Source: DTU013 sp964490975
Lineage (GTDB): Bacteria > Bacillota > Clostridia > Acetivibrionales > DTU013
Assembly (NCBI GenBank): GCA_964490975.1
Contig: CAZBEQ010000003.1
Location: 1 to 64,000, forward strand
Reading direction: 5' to 3'
Length of the DNA: 64,000 nucleotides
The notes beneath the pieces are model-generated. The model ran no database searches. It worked only from the letters and a program-made list of their open reading frames with translations, and was not told the DNA's origin. The stretch's first letter is position 1. Every line of letters begins with the position of its first letter. This document shows, piece after piece, positions 17,266-26,446 of this stretch. Both the position numbers and the translations under genes were made by a program.

Positions 17266-18237
17266 TTAGTCCTCAGGGTATACCTTTCCAAGAAACTCGA
17301 ATACTTTCTCCATGTATTTTTCTTTATCGCTCATGTACGTAATAGCATGACCCTTGTCTTCCGTCTGCCAGAATACCGCTCCGGACGGGTTCAGTGCCGA
17401 GTATTTCTGATACAGCTCTATTGAATTTATTATTGGTATGAAATCGTCATTGCGGCTGTGTATGAGCATCAGATTAGGAATACTTTCGGCAGTCAATGCA
17501 TTAACGGGGCTTGCGTCCTTCGATTTCATACCTCCGGCAACATCTATTGACAGCGCTGTAGTTCTGTTGAAGGGAAATGACGGCAATCCTGTCCATTTAT
17601 CCAGATCCTGTAGAAAATACGATCTGAGATCTGCATAAGGGCTGTCGGCGATAACGGCATCTACCAATGGCGATCCGTCTGATGAAGTACTTTCGGCTGC
17701 GGCCATGATAGCGGCAGACGCACCTGTTGAAAAACCCATAAGTGTTATATCAGTTGAGCCTTGCAGTCGCATGTGCCTTATGGCTGCTTTTATATCATCC
17801 TTTTCGTTATAGCCGAAGGTGCAGTCCTTACCGCCTGACTCTCCCGAGTTTCTGAGATCGAAGGCAAGTACATTATACCCCCTGCCCAGGAACTCCTTGA
17901 TCAGGTCTACCGTATCCACTCCAAATTGAAGTCTGTTATTTCCATATGAATGAACAAGGATAACCGCGCGCTGACTGTTTTTTGCCTCAAACAGCCAACC
18001 CTTCAGCACTATTGTACTGTCTGCTCCACGAAAGCTTATATCTCTGTATTCGGGCACTATATTGGAGGAAAAAGCATCGACCGGCTTTTTATCAGGATGC
18101 AGCAGGCCCCAGCTCTTGTAGACCGATAGAAATATGACTGCCATTATAGCAATCAGAAGAAATATAATTACAGCCAGTACTACACCTTTGGTACGGCGAG
18201 TTTTTTTTGCTGCATATGTGACTCCGGTGATCCTCAT
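17266..18237 (-). CDS. Membrane-anchored alpha/beta hydrolase
   Basis: Serine hydrolase of the alpha/beta fold; substrate unknown. The 323-residue product has a basic N-terminus and one membrane segment (VVLAVIIFLLIAIMAVIFLS), so the catalytic domain probably faces outside. The oxyanion region is VILVHSYGNN, the nucleophile elbow is GFSTGA, the acid is in HSRNDDFIP and the histidine in DKGHAI. The ATG at 18237 has GGAGGT eight bases upstream; an earlier in-frame ATG at 18276 would precede that site. It converges on the flagellar operon and shares its terminator. It resembles the YqkD/dienelactone-hydrolase-like group. Confidence 0.85.
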   Translation of the reverse strand: MRITGVTYAAKKTRRTKGVVLAVIIFLLIAIMAVIFLSVYKSWGLLHPDKKPVDAFSSNIVPEYRDISFRGADSTIVLKGWLFEAKNSQRAVILVHSYGNNRLQFGVDTVDLIKEFLGRGYNVLAFDLRNSGESGGKDCTFGYNEKDDIKAAIRHMRLQGSTDITLMGFSTGASAAIMAAAESTSSDGSPLVDAVIADSPYADLRSYFLQDLDKWTGLPSFPFNRTTALSIDVAGGMKSKDASPVNALTAESIPNLMLIHSRNDDFIPIINSIELYQKYSALNPSGAVFWQTEDKGHAITYMSDKEKYMEKVFEFLGKVYPED

Positions 18238-18336
18238 TATTCCATACCTCCAACCTTTAGCCAGCATTGTTGACATCTTCGATATTTATCATTATTATAT
18301 TTTTTATTATATACCTTGTAAAGGTGAGTTTGTCAT

Positions 18337-19353
18337 ATGCAATGTAATATTTGCCCAAGAAAATGTAATATTGACAGGAATAAAGCAAAGGGCTTCTGTG
18401 GTATGTTTGAGGCTCCTGTGGTATCGCGTGCTTTTTTGCATATGTGGGAGGAGCCTTGTATCAGCGGCAATAGAGGCTCCGGTGCCGTATTTTTTTCGGG
18501 ATGCAATCTGAAATGCATATATTGCCAGAATTATGAGATAAGCCACAATGGCAAAGGCAAGGAAGTAACCGTAGAGGAGCTTGCGGCTATTTTTCTTTCA
18601 CTGAGAGATAAGGGTGCCCACAATATCAACCTTGTGACCCCTACACATTTTGTACCGTCTATAATCCGTGCGCTTTCAATAGCCAAGGGTTTTGGACCCG
18701 GCGACATTCATTTGCCGTCAGATAGAATAGTGGACGGTTCGGGGCTGACAGATAAAATAGAGGTCAGTTCGGGACAGCCGGTCGGGCAAACTTATATGCT
18801 ACAGCCGAACATCCGGGCTTCCATACGACCGCTTGATATCCCGGTAGTATATAATACAAATGCGTATGACAGTATAGAGCAGCTTCATTTGCTCGAAAAT
18901 ATGGTCGATATCTATTTGCCTGACCTGAAATATATAAGTTTTAAGCTTTCAAAAGAGTATTCCAAAGCTCCGGACTATTTCGAAAACGCGTCGGCTGCAA
19001 TAATTGAAATGTGCAGACAGAAAGGCGCGCCGGAGTTTGATGCTGAAGGGATGATGAAAAAAGGAGTCATAATCAGGCATCTGGTACTTCCGGGACACAC
19101 CTCAGAAACTATAAAAATCCTTGACTGGATAGCTGCAAATCTCTCGAAGGATGTATATGTGAGCCTTATGAGCCAATATGTACCCTGCCATTTGGCCTGC
19201 GGACATAACAAACTGGGTAGGCGTATAACCAGGCATGAATATGAAAAGGTCATAAATAAATTCGCAAAGCTTGATCTGAACGGCTTTGTACAGGAGCGCG
19301 AATCTGCGTCAGAAGAATTCATACCGAATTTTAATGAAACATCGATTCTTTGA
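18337..19353 (+). CDS. PflX-like radical SAM protein with an internal insertion
   Basis: Radical SAM enzyme of the PflA-like group (COG1313), reaction unknown. The product has 338 residues. An N-terminal cysteine cluster (Cys3, Cys6, Cys10, Cys21) precedes the cluster-binding motif GCNLKCIYCQNY (Cys56, Cys60, Cys63). LVTPTHFVPSI and VVYNTNAYDS are typical of the family, but between them lies an extra stretch of about 45 residues (119-164) that members I know of lack. The C-terminus has the family's LVLPGHTSETIKILDWIA and MSQYVPCH. Ribosome site AAGGTGAG. It is divergent from the hydrolase gene. Confidence 0.85.
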   Translation: MQCNICPRKCNIDRNKAKGFCGMFEAPVVSRAFLHMWEEPCISGNRGSGAVFFSGCNLKCIYCQNYEISHNGKGKEVTVEELAAIFLSLRDKGAHNINLVTPTHFVPSIIRALSIAKGFGPGDIHLPSDRIVDGSGLTDKIEVSSGQPVGQTYMLQPNIRASIRPLDIPVVYNTNAYDSIEQLHLLENMVDIYLPDLKYISFKLSKEYSKAPDYFENASAAIIEMCRQKGAPEFDAEGMMKKGVIIRHLVLPGHTSETIKILDWIAANLSKDVYVSLMSQYVPCHLACGHNKLGRRITRHEYEKVINKFAKLDLNGFVQERESASEEFIPNFNETSIL

Positions 19354-19635
19354 CAAAACTCTTTCTGCGATACTTATTCTGACAGCGTATATCTAAAATT
19401 ATTTCCCATAATATGTAAAAACGTTTCTTCTCATTTTCTGCATAATATCAGCACTTGCTGGACTTTTAAGTAGCAATAAAGAAAAAATTAACAAATAAGT
19501 ATGGAAAAAGAATTATTATTATGATAGAATCAGTCACATCATAATAAATGTAAATAAATGTAATAATAACAAAATGATAGCAGATGCAATTGGAGTTAAG
19601 GACAGGAACTAGCGCTTGACTTGTGGGGGATAATC

Positions 19636-21387
19636 ATGCAGGTAGGGGATTTTTTCAACCAAAGGTATATCATAGATGGGGTTCTGGGCAGGGGCGGCAT
19701 GGGGACCGTATATCTAGCCAGAAACATCAACACCGATACTTATTGGGCTATCAAGGAAATCAAAATCAAGCCGGATATGCAGATCAACCTGGCAGCAGAA
19801 CCGAATCTGCTTAAAAAGCTGCACCATCCGGCGCTGCCGGGGCTTTTCGATATCATAGAACAGGATGGCTATCTCTATATGATATCAGATTATATCGACG
19901 GTGTTTCTCTTGATAAGAAGCTTGCTGAAGAAGGAAGATTTGAAGAGGAAATTGTTGTCGATTGGGCAATCCAGCTTTGTAGAGCTTTGGATTATCTGCA
20001 TTCAATAAAACCAAATCCTATTATATATAGAGATATTAAGCCTTCTAATATAATGCTCGCCGAAAACGGAAAACTTAAGCTGATAGATTTCGGCACTGCC
20101 CGCGAATATAAGCCGCAGTTGGATGCGGACACAGTATATATCGGGACGAGGGGGTACGCTGCACCTGAGCAGTTCGGTACAGGTCAGACGAGTGCGGTGT
20201 CGGATATTTACAGCCTGGGTATAACACTGCATCATCTGTTGACCGGAAAGAGTCCTGTAGAGCCGCCGTATGGGCTTAAACCAATTAGATATTATGATCA
20301 GCAGCTTTCTCCGGAATTGGAGGCAATCATCAGCAAGTGCACCTGTGAGGTAATGACAGGTCGTTATCAGAGTGTATCGGAGCTGATGGGTGAACTTCTG
20401 GAATTGCAGGAGGATAGGTGCGTAGGGAGCGGCGGCCAGGTTGACTCAGAGGGTAAGCAGCCTAATACTGTAAAACGTAAAAGCAGCATAATAAAAGCAG
20501 TTAATGCTGAAAACAGTCAGAAACGAGCCCGAAGCTTCAAAAGATTGGTCATAACCGTATGGGATAATACAGAATTTGCCTGTGAGCTTGCATATACAAC
20601 AGCCAAATACACAGGGGGCGATGTGCTCCTGGCAGACCTTGACCTGCTGGCGCCCAAAGCTGATATTATCCTCAATACAGGCAAGTATCCGTCAAGGCCA
20701 CATGAATCGGGCGCATTAGGACACTCTGGACTCGACATTGTAGTGGACGTGATCAACAGGGGTGTACTTACATCAGCATTGCTCAAGCAGGCTGCCATAG
20801 TCAAAAAGGAAATGAAAAACCTCTATATCATTACCGGCAATTACAAACTCGATAATTATGAATATTACAGTGAGGAGAGCATTCCACAGCTAATAGATAA
20901 ATGCTATCGCACCTTTGATATCACTATACTGACTGTAAACCGCTCCATATATGATGCATTTACTCTATCAGCGCTTCTCAGGTCGGATATAAACATTGTA
21001 GCTATCAGGGGAGATGTTGTATTGCTGCGTGAATTCAACACATATATAACTTTTTTGAATGAGAAGCAGCGTCTGCCTATGGAGAATACGAGGTTTGTTC
21101 TATTTGATTATGACAAGTCGTGTGACCTGAGTGAGACAGAGGTCAGACAGGCAACACAGGACAATCTGCTCGGAAGTGTTTCCTACAGCAGAAAACGAGC
21201 AATATATAGAAACCTGAAGGGAGCATATGTGCTCCATATGGAGAAGGAAGTATTGAATGAGTATTACCGTATAAATGAGAAACTTGGGCTGGTACCCGTA
21301 GTGGGTCTTCTTCAAAGGCTAACAAGGCGGTTTGCGGATGTTTTCACCGGCTCAAAGCATAAAAATGATACTGCTCAGGAGGATTAG
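19636..21387 (+). CDS. Ser/Thr protein kinase fused to a CpaE/MinD-like domain
   Basis: The 583-residue product has two halves. Residues 1-270 are a Hanks-type kinase: GRGGMGTVY glycine loop, AIKEI lysine (Lys40), YRDIKPSN catalytic loop near residue 131, DFG near 152, and GTRGYAAPEQFG activation segment. Residues about 300-570 read like the receiver-less ATPase half of CpaE (RLVITVWDNTEFACELAYTT; VLLADLDLLAPKADIILNTG), but the usual GKGGxGKT P-loop is replaced by WDNTEFA, so this half may not hydrolyse ATP. No transmembrane or PASTA region is seen. The gene ends two bases before cpaF. A TTG at 19621 is a less likely start. Confidence 0.85.
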   Translation: MQVGDFFNQRYIIDGVLGRGGMGTVYLARNINTDTYWAIKEIKIKPDMQINLAAEPNLLKKLHHPALPGLFDIIEQDGYLYMISDYIDGVSLDKKLAEEGRFEEEIVVDWAIQLCRALDYLHSIKPNPIIYRDIKPSNIMLAENGKLKLIDFGTAREYKPQLDADTVYIGTRGYAAPEQFGTGQTSAVSDIYSLGITLHHLLTGKSPVEPPYGLKPIRYYDQQLSPELEAIISKCTCEVMTGRYQSVSELMGELLELQEDRCVGSGGQVDSEGKQPNTVKRKSSIIKAVNAENSQKRARSFKRLVITVWDNTEFACELAYTTAKYTGGDVLLADLDLLAPKADIILNTGKYPSRPHESGALGHSGLDIVVDVINRGVLTSALLKQAAIVKKEMKNLYIITGNYKLDNYEYYSEESIPQLIDKCYRTFDITILTVNRSIYDAFTLSALLRSDINIVAIRGDVVLLREFNTYITFLNEKQRLPMENTRFVLFDYDKSCDLSETEVRQATQDNLLGSVSYSRKRAIYRNLKGAYVLHMEKEVLNEYYRINEKLGLVPVVGLLQRLTRRFADVFTGSKHKNDTAQED

Positions 21388-21389
21388 CT

Positions 21390-22580
21390 ATGCCTGTGGT
21401 AAAGTCGCATCATAAGCTATTTTACGAAAACTGCAATGCTTTTACCAGGAATGCGGGAGATATGAATATCATCATATCCGGCATCACGAATGATATTCTC
21501 AGGGAATGTCCTTCCCTTGTGGCCGATGTGTCTGCCGGCCGTGTTTCAAGGAGTGTACTGGAGACCGAAGTCATAAAGGATATCGATATAAACAGATATC
21601 ATTTTGGCTTTAACAGGGATGAACTGATAAGGAAGGTATTTGACTTTATGTTTGGCTATGGCGAATTGCAGCCATATATAGATGAGGAAGATATTACAGA
21701 TATCGACGGCACATTTTATAATCAGTTTGTCATAAAGCGACATGGAGTCCGCAGCAAGATACCTGTGAATTTCGGCAGCGAGAGAGTGTTCGATACCTAT
21801 TGCAAGCTTGTTGCTGTCCGTAACGGGGGTATACTTAATGAGAATGACAGCCACTGCAGGGTGACGGATGAAAAAAACAGGCTCAGGATAAATGTTTCAA
21901 TAAAGCCAAGGAATATTACAAGCCCTGCCATCAGCATCAGAAAGCATAGAAAAGACAGCTACATGTTAAAGGATCTGCAGGAACTTGGTATGCTTGATGA
22001 TAAGCTTGTTGAACTGGTCAAGTCGCTTGCAAAAAGCGATGCTTCGGTGTTGTTCTGCGGGAAAGGTGCAGCTGGGAAGACAACTCTCATGCGGGCTTTT
22101 ATAAATATCCTGCCTGAGATGGAAAGGGTGCTCATAGTCGAGTCAGATGCGGAAATCTACCCGGACAAGCCATATTGTATCGAACAGCGTATCAAAAAAC
22201 AGAATGATGGCGGGAGGCCTGTTACTCTAAAGGATCTGGTCAGAGACGGCCTGACTATGTCGCTTGACACCTACTGCGTGGGCGAGATCACCGGCGATGA
22301 GGCCTGGGAGTTTGTCAAAGCTGCTTTTTCCGGTCATAGGGGGATCGCCACAACTCATTCCGAAAGCGCAGGTGATGCATTCGCCAGAATGCTGACACTC
22401 AGCAAAGGGGCTAACATCGGCGAAAGTGAAAAGACGATCAAGGAGATGCTTGGAAGAAGTATGGATTATATCTTCTACCTGAAGGAATTCCGTGTGGTGG
22501 AGGTCCTTGAGGTACGCGGGTACAACAGTGCTGATGATACCTTTATTTACAACAGGCTATATCATGCTGATGAGAGGTGA
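21390..22580 (+). CDS. cpaF: Tad/Flp pilus secretion ATPase (CpaF family)
   Basis: Cytoplasmic hexameric ATPase that drives Flp pilus assembly. The 396 residues show the CpaF layout: an N-terminal helical part, YGELQPYIDEEDITDI, the RIN(V)SI-type beta region, Walker A CGKGAAGKTTLMRA near residue 226, the Asp-box LIVESDAEIYPD, and the His box GHRGIATTHSESAGDAFARM. The second position after the Walker glycine is Ala-Ala where many relatives have Thr-Gly or Ser-Gly. It sits two bases after the kinase fusion and seven before tadB, so the genes are probably translated together. Confidence 0.92.
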   Translation: MPVVKSHHKLFYENCNAFTRNAGDMNIIISGITNDILRECPSLVADVSAGRVSRSVLETEVIKDIDINRYHFGFNRDELIRKVFDFMFGYGELQPYIDEEDITDIDGTFYNQFVIKRHGVRSKIPVNFGSERVFDTYCKLVAVRNGGILNENDSHCRVTDEKNRLRINVSIKPRNITSPAISIRKHRKDSYMLKDLQELGMLDDKLVELVKSLAKSDASVLFCGKGAAGKTTLMRAFINILPEMERVLIVESDAEIYPDKPYCIEQRIKKQNDGGRPVTLKDLVRDGLTMSLDTYCVGEITGDEAWEFVKAAFSGHRGIATTHSESAGDAFARMLTLSKGANIGESEKTIKEMLGRSMDYIFYLKEFRVVEVLEVRGYNSADDTFIYNRLYHADER

Positions 22581-22586
22581 AGACAT

Positions 22587-23594
22587 ATGCATTTGCCGGA
22601 TATATTCGCCGGACCGGATAGCCTTATAATATCGGTACTGCTTCTTGCTGCTGATGTTATACTTGCTGTAACCGTTGCCAGAAAATTTGACCTTGCTTCT
22701 GTGTTTATTCGCCTTAAGGACTGGCTGGGACGAAAATTAAAGGTACCTGCAGCAAATTCTGCCGCCAGACTTGGAATAGAAGGGCGGGGGGAAGGCGGTC
22801 CAGCCTCGCATAAAGGCATGAACCTGCTGGAACGGATAGAATTCTTGTATATTGAAAAGTCAAATATCAGGCATTATATACCATTCATGAATATTTACAT
22901 ACTGTTACTGATGATCATATCGATATTCATCGTTGCTTATCAGCCTGTTTACGGCTTGCTGGATTTTTTTCCTTCGTCAGCCGTCATTAGTGGAATAATT
23001 TCAATTGCACCATTATTTGTGCTTGAGCTGCTATCAAGGTATAACTCCGAGACCATAAGGAAGAAGCTTTCGGAATATATTTCAGTGCTCAGTAGATGGT
23101 GCGCTGTAAAGGAAGACATTATCTATGCATTTGAAAAATCTCTTATATCAAATATAGGAGAGCCTCTGCAGACCTTTATAAGAGATATGGTCATACAGGT
23201 GAATCGGGGCATGGATCCGTGCGAAGCCCTCGATATTTTGCAGATGAAGGTGGATGATCCTCAGTTTAGGGATTTTATCATTAATGTCAAGCTTAGCATC
23301 AGACACAGGGGAGACATTATAAAACTGCTGTCGAATCTGGAAAACCAGTTTTACAAGATAGATGAGGAATATAATAGGCGCAGGATCTCGACGTATAAGG
23401 ACAGGCTGCTGATTTATTTCATAATGTTTGCCGTATTGGGCGTTGCGTATTTTTTCATCCGGATGTCGCCGCAGGTCAGCAGCTTTTATCTGGAAACACT
23501 GCAGGGGAAGCTTCTGCTGATGATGTTCAGCGGTATGTATGCATTTGGGTTTTATTTGACGGCAGGTATAACCAAGTTCAGGAATCAGGGGTGA
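22587..23594 (+). CDS. tadB: Tad pilus inner-membrane platform protein, TadB-like
   Basis: Type II secretion F-domain protein that forms the membrane platform on which CpaF acts. The 335 residues contain an N-terminal membrane segment, a pair of segments at about residues 100-155, a cytoplasmic helical T2SSF core (LSRWCAVKEDIIYAFEKSLI; DDPQFRDFIINVKLSIRHRG) and two C-terminal membrane segments. Position between cpaF and a second T2SSF gene is the standard tadA-tadB-tadC order. Confidence 0.85.
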   Translation: MHLPDIFAGPDSLIISVLLLAADVILAVTVARKFDLASVFIRLKDWLGRKLKVPAANSAARLGIEGRGEGGPASHKGMNLLERIEFLYIEKSNIRHYIPFMNIYILLLMIISIFIVAYQPVYGLLDFFPSSAVISGIISIAPLFVLELLSRYNSETIRKKLSEYISVLSRWCAVKEDIIYAFEKSLISNIGEPLQTFIRDMVIQVNRGMDPCEALDILQMKVDDPQFRDFIINVKLSIRHRGDIIKLLSNLENQFYKIDEEYNRRRISTYKDRLLIYFIMFAVLGVAYFFIRMSPQVSSFYLETLQGKLLLMMFSGMYAFGFYLTAGITKFRNQG

Positions 23595-23598
23595 TATA

Positions 23599-24504
23599 TT
23601 GGATTATTTTCTGTTGCTGTACCGAGACAATAGCATGATGATCCTGCTGCTTGGATTTGTGAATATATTTCTGGGCTGCTTCCTTTCCAGAAAGCTGTCT
23701 ATAGCAGGTTCAAGGAGAGTGACAGAAGCTCTCGGAACCAGAAATCCAGGGCTTTCGGCATATAAACGCTGCTCGATGTTCGTTGAGCAGGGTATGACCG
23801 CCTGTGAGAAAAGGTTTGAAAAGGGCAGGTTATATCGTAAAGCCCAAAGTAAGATGAGAATAGCAGGTTACAGAGGAGAATACGCGCCTGTTATTTATAT
23901 GCTTGTGAAATATGTGCTTTCGGGTGTGGTGTTCATCGGGGCTTTCTGCATCAACTTTCCCGACTTGATAAGGCCGCTGGCGGCAGTTGTCCTGATCAAC
24001 TCGATCATAGAAACTGTGGTAGCATCAAATAAGCGCAGGGCAAATCTGCGGTTTCAAAAGTATATATACAAGATCTACAAGTACCTGCACAATCAGATAT
24101 CTTCAGGTGTAAAGCCAACTGATGCCGTAAGTACGGTCTATGAAGTTACAGATGACATTGAATTGAGAAATATACTTATCAAGCTGGCTGCCAGATATGA
24201 ATTGACACTCGATATAGATGTCGCTCTTGAAGAATTCAGGTCCAACTTTGATACCCATGAGGCCGAGACCCTTTGTCTGGCGCTCAAGCAGGGCATCGAT
24301 ACAGGAGATAATAAGGATCTGCTTGCCAGGCAGGAGGATATCATGTTCAAAAAATATTTTAATTATATCCAGGCAGAGACAGACTGCTGCAGGAACAGAA
24401 GTGTAGTCGCTGCTGCTGTATATGTTGCCATCGTGTCTGCGGTGATAATCCTTCCTATGCTTGACGAAGTTGGCCAGGCGGTCGGAAAGATATTCATAAA
24501 TTAA
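23599..24504 (+). CDS. tadC: Tad pilus inner-membrane platform protein, TadC-like
   Basis: Second T2SSF platform subunit, 301 residues. It has an N-terminal membrane segment, two more around residues 90-140, the cytoplasmic helical domain (KYLHNQISSGVKPTDAVSTV; ETLCLALKQGIDTGDNKDLL) and a final membrane segment (VVAAAVYVAIVSAVIILPML). The start is a TTG at 23599 preceded by GGGGTGAT that overlaps the end of tadB. It is followed by the candidate pilin gene. Confidence 0.85.
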   Translation: MDYFLLLYRDNSMMILLLGFVNIFLGCFLSRKLSIAGSRRVTEALGTRNPGLSAYKRCSMFVEQGMTACEKRFEKGRLYRKAQSKMRIAGYRGEYAPVIYMLVKYVLSGVVFIGAFCINFPDLIRPLAAVVLINSIIETVVASNKRRANLRFQKYIYKIYKYLHNQISSGVKPTDAVSTVYEVTDDIELRNILIKLAARYELTLDIDVALEEFRSNFDTHEAETLCLALKQGIDTGDNKDLLARQEDIMFKKYFNYIQAETDCCRNRSVVAAAVYVAIVSAVIILPMLDEVGQAVGKIFIN

Positions 24505-24523
24505 ATAAATGGAGGATTGTAGG

Positions 24524-24730
24524 ATGAGTATCGTGAAGGCTTTAAAAAACTATTTTATTTGCAAAAGAGATGGATTTGGCTTGAATGAACTGCTTGGGAT
24601 AGCAGCTGCTATAATCATAGCCGCTTTTATAATCATCCCCGGTATGCGTACTTTTGCCCGAAATCTTATGAGCGGTCTGGGAAACTGGTGGAATAACATT
24701 ATTGCAAACAGGATATTTCCAACAACATGA
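24524..24730 (+). CDS. Candidate Flp-type pilin
   Basis: Small protein of 68 residues with a basic leader ending KRDG, then FGLNELLGIAAAIIIAAFII. If cut after Gly17, the mature chain starts with Phe and has Glu at position +5, the two hallmarks of a type IV/Flp prepilin, followed by a 20-residue hydrophobic helix. The tail (SGLGNWWNNIIANRIFPTT) is short, as in Flp pilins. The ATG at 24524 lies eight bases after GGAGG; the ATG at 24509 precedes that site. It is directly downstream of tadC. No prepilin peptidase gene is in the window. Confidence 0.68.
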   Translation: MSIVKALKNYFICKRDGFGLNELLGIAAAIIIAAFIIIPGMRTFARNLMSGLGNWWNNIIANRIFPTT

Positions 24731-24742
24731 GAAGAAAGGGCG

Positions 24743-25126
24743 ATGGACATGCCGGTCAAACCTTTGGTGACTGGGATAATGCTTATACTCGTGGTATTCT
24801 TGCTGATCTACATGGTGGAATTTTTTATACCGCTCTCAGCGAAGGGTGATATGGATATGCTTTGCAGGAAGACATTGCTGCAAATGGAAAATGCGGGCGG
24901 CCTCAGCAGTTCTGAAAGGATGGAGCTGAAGTCGGGGTTGGAGGGTGCAGGTCTGACCGGTGTTGTAATAAACGCCACTGAGAGTGCCAGACAGGGCGGC
25001 CTTTTAACACTGCATGTAGAAGGTGATTACACCTACAATGGTATCACCGGGTTTTTGCACAGGAGCGAGGTGACTCAAAGGATGATATATGACAAGTCCA
25101 CCATGTCAAGGAAGGTAGTGAACTGA
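24743..25126 (+). CDS. Small membrane protein of the Tad operon
   Basis: Function unknown. The 127 residues have one N-terminal hydrophobic helix (PLVTGIMLILVVFLLIYMVEFF) with no obvious prepilin cleavage pattern, and an extracytoplasmic part with a beta-rich second half (GVVINATESARQGGLLTLHV). The gene lies 12 bases after the candidate pilin and one base before the TadE-like gene, so it is likely a minor pilus or assembly component. It could be a divergent pseudopilin. Confidence 0.6.
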   Translation: MDMPVKPLVTGIMLILVVFLLIYMVEFFIPLSAKGDMDMLCRKTLLQMENAGGLSSSERMELKSGLEGAGLTGVVINATESARQGGLLTLHVEGDYTYNGITGFLHRSEVTQRMIYDKSTMSRKVVN

Positions 25127-25127
25127 C

Positions 25128-25667
25128 TTGAAAAACGGCATTGATAAATCGTGGTATCAGAGGGGGAGCGTTGTCACAGAAATCGTGCTTATGGCTGCAA
25201 TACTGGTGTTCATTATATTGCCTGTCTTCTCGGTGGTTATAGAAAAGTATGTGCTGATGGAGAAAGCAAGAATCATCAGGGATGCAGTCGATATGACGAA
25301 TATATCGGCCTACAATGCGCTGACTGCGCCGGACTTGGGTAAGGCTGCCGTGGATGTGTCATACCCGGAGGCATTGGGTATTTACAAAGAAATTCTCGGA
25401 CTCAACCTGAAGCTTGAGGAGGATATGGATCCGAAAACAGATTCGGTTGCAGAGGGACGGGTAGAGGTGCTGTCACTGGTGATCTATAGAAGCGGTTTCC
25501 CGGTAAGGTGTCCTGACGGAGTGCTCATTACAAGGCCTTCGGTGCACTGCAGTATTAATGTGCCTGTCAAACCGTCGCTTTACAGGGGTGTTATCCTGGA
25601 GATGCTGGGGAAAGAGCATATAGATATCGTGGTCCACGTGGATTCGGAGATACCATTGAATAACTAG
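25128..25667 (+). CDS. TadE-like pseudopilin
   Basis: The 179-residue product carries a prepilin-like signal near the N-terminus: RG, then SVVTE, giving Glu at +5 after Gly13, and the helix IVLMAAILVFIILPVFSVVI. That is the layout of TadE/TadF pseudopilins. The remaining 130 residues are extracytoplasmic with two cysteines (in VRCPDG and VHCSIN) that could form a disulfide. The start is a TTG at 25128, immediately after the upstream stop codon. Confidence 0.7.
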   Translation: MKNGIDKSWYQRGSVVTEIVLMAAILVFIILPVFSVVIEKYVLMEKARIIRDAVDMTNISAYNALTAPDLGKAAVDVSYPEALGIYKEILGLNLKLEEDMDPKTDSVAEGRVEVLSLVIYRSGFPVRCPDGVLITRPSVHCSINVPVKPSLYRGVILEMLGKEHIDIVVHVDSEIPLNN

Positions 25668-25760
25668 TCGATTTAATAAAATATTTTGGATAATGTAATG
25701 CATCGTATGAAAACGTTGCAAGTCTCTAGGAAAGAAAAATATTGTTATGCGGGTGTTTAT

Positions 25761-26441
25761 ATGAGAAGATATGGCTGGGTCGGGGGCGCACTTGTGATCG
25801 TTATACTGCTTGTTTTTATAGAAATGACGATCATATCAAATGCGTCAGGTTATGAGGTCAGGGACAAAGTAGTATTTGCTGTCATGGATATTGACGAAAA
25901 TTCAGTTATAACCGGAGAAATGCTTGAAATAAGAGAGATCGGCGTTGATGCCATAAATAAGAATGCGGTCAGGAGCATTGATGAAGCTGCCGGCATGGTC
26001 GCGGCGGATCGCATACATGGAGGGGAACAGCTCCTGAAGGGCAGACTGACTGATGAGACTTCAAACGCTGTTGAAACTCTGGATAAGTCAAACAGGCTGT
26101 TTTGTATTGAGCCCAAGAGCGACCAGGCAAATGCCTGGCAGCTTAAAAAGGATCAGCTTGTTGATGTTATCTATGTGCCAAATTACGGCGAACAGAACAA
26201 TACTCCGCCGGAGGCTGCGGGAGTAGTAGGTGTGCCACCGCTTTCCAATGGAGTCAGGCTTATGAAAAATGTGAGGATAGCCGGACTTGTTAGTGAGGAT
26301 GGGAAACTGGCGGAAGACGATGTAGCTGAAAAGCTGCCTAAATTTATATTGTTTGAGGTGACTGAGGAGCAGGCCGTATTCCTTGCCTATGCAAAAAGCA
26401 ATGGAAGGCTCGAATTGTCAAGTATTCCCGAGAGGCAGTAG
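25761..26441 (+). CDS. CpaB/RcpC-like Flp pilus assembly protein with SAF domain
   Basis: CpaB-type proteins have an N-terminal membrane anchor and an SAF domain thought to contact peptidoglycan or the pilus. Here the anchor is GWVGGALVIVILLVFIEMTI, followed by an SAF-like region (VVFAVMDIDENSVITGEMLE; AAGMVAADRIHGGEQLLKGR). The 226-residue form starts at the ATG at 25761 with a weak GGGTG site; in-frame starts at 25686, 25698 and 25707 are possible and have no better ribosome site. It is the last gene of the Tad run and is followed by an imperfect tandem repeat. Confidence 0.68.
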   Translation: MRRYGWVGGALVIVILLVFIEMTIISNASGYEVRDKVVFAVMDIDENSVITGEMLEIREIGVDAINKNAVRSIDEAAGMVAADRIHGGEQLLKGRLTDETSNAVETLDKSNRLFCIEPKSDQANAWQLKKDQLVDVIYVPNYGEQNNTPPEAAGVVGVPPLSNGVRLMKNVRIAGLVSEDGKLAEDDVAEKLPKFILFEVTEEQAVFLAYAKSNGRLELSSIPERQ

Positions 26442-26446
26442 TAAGG

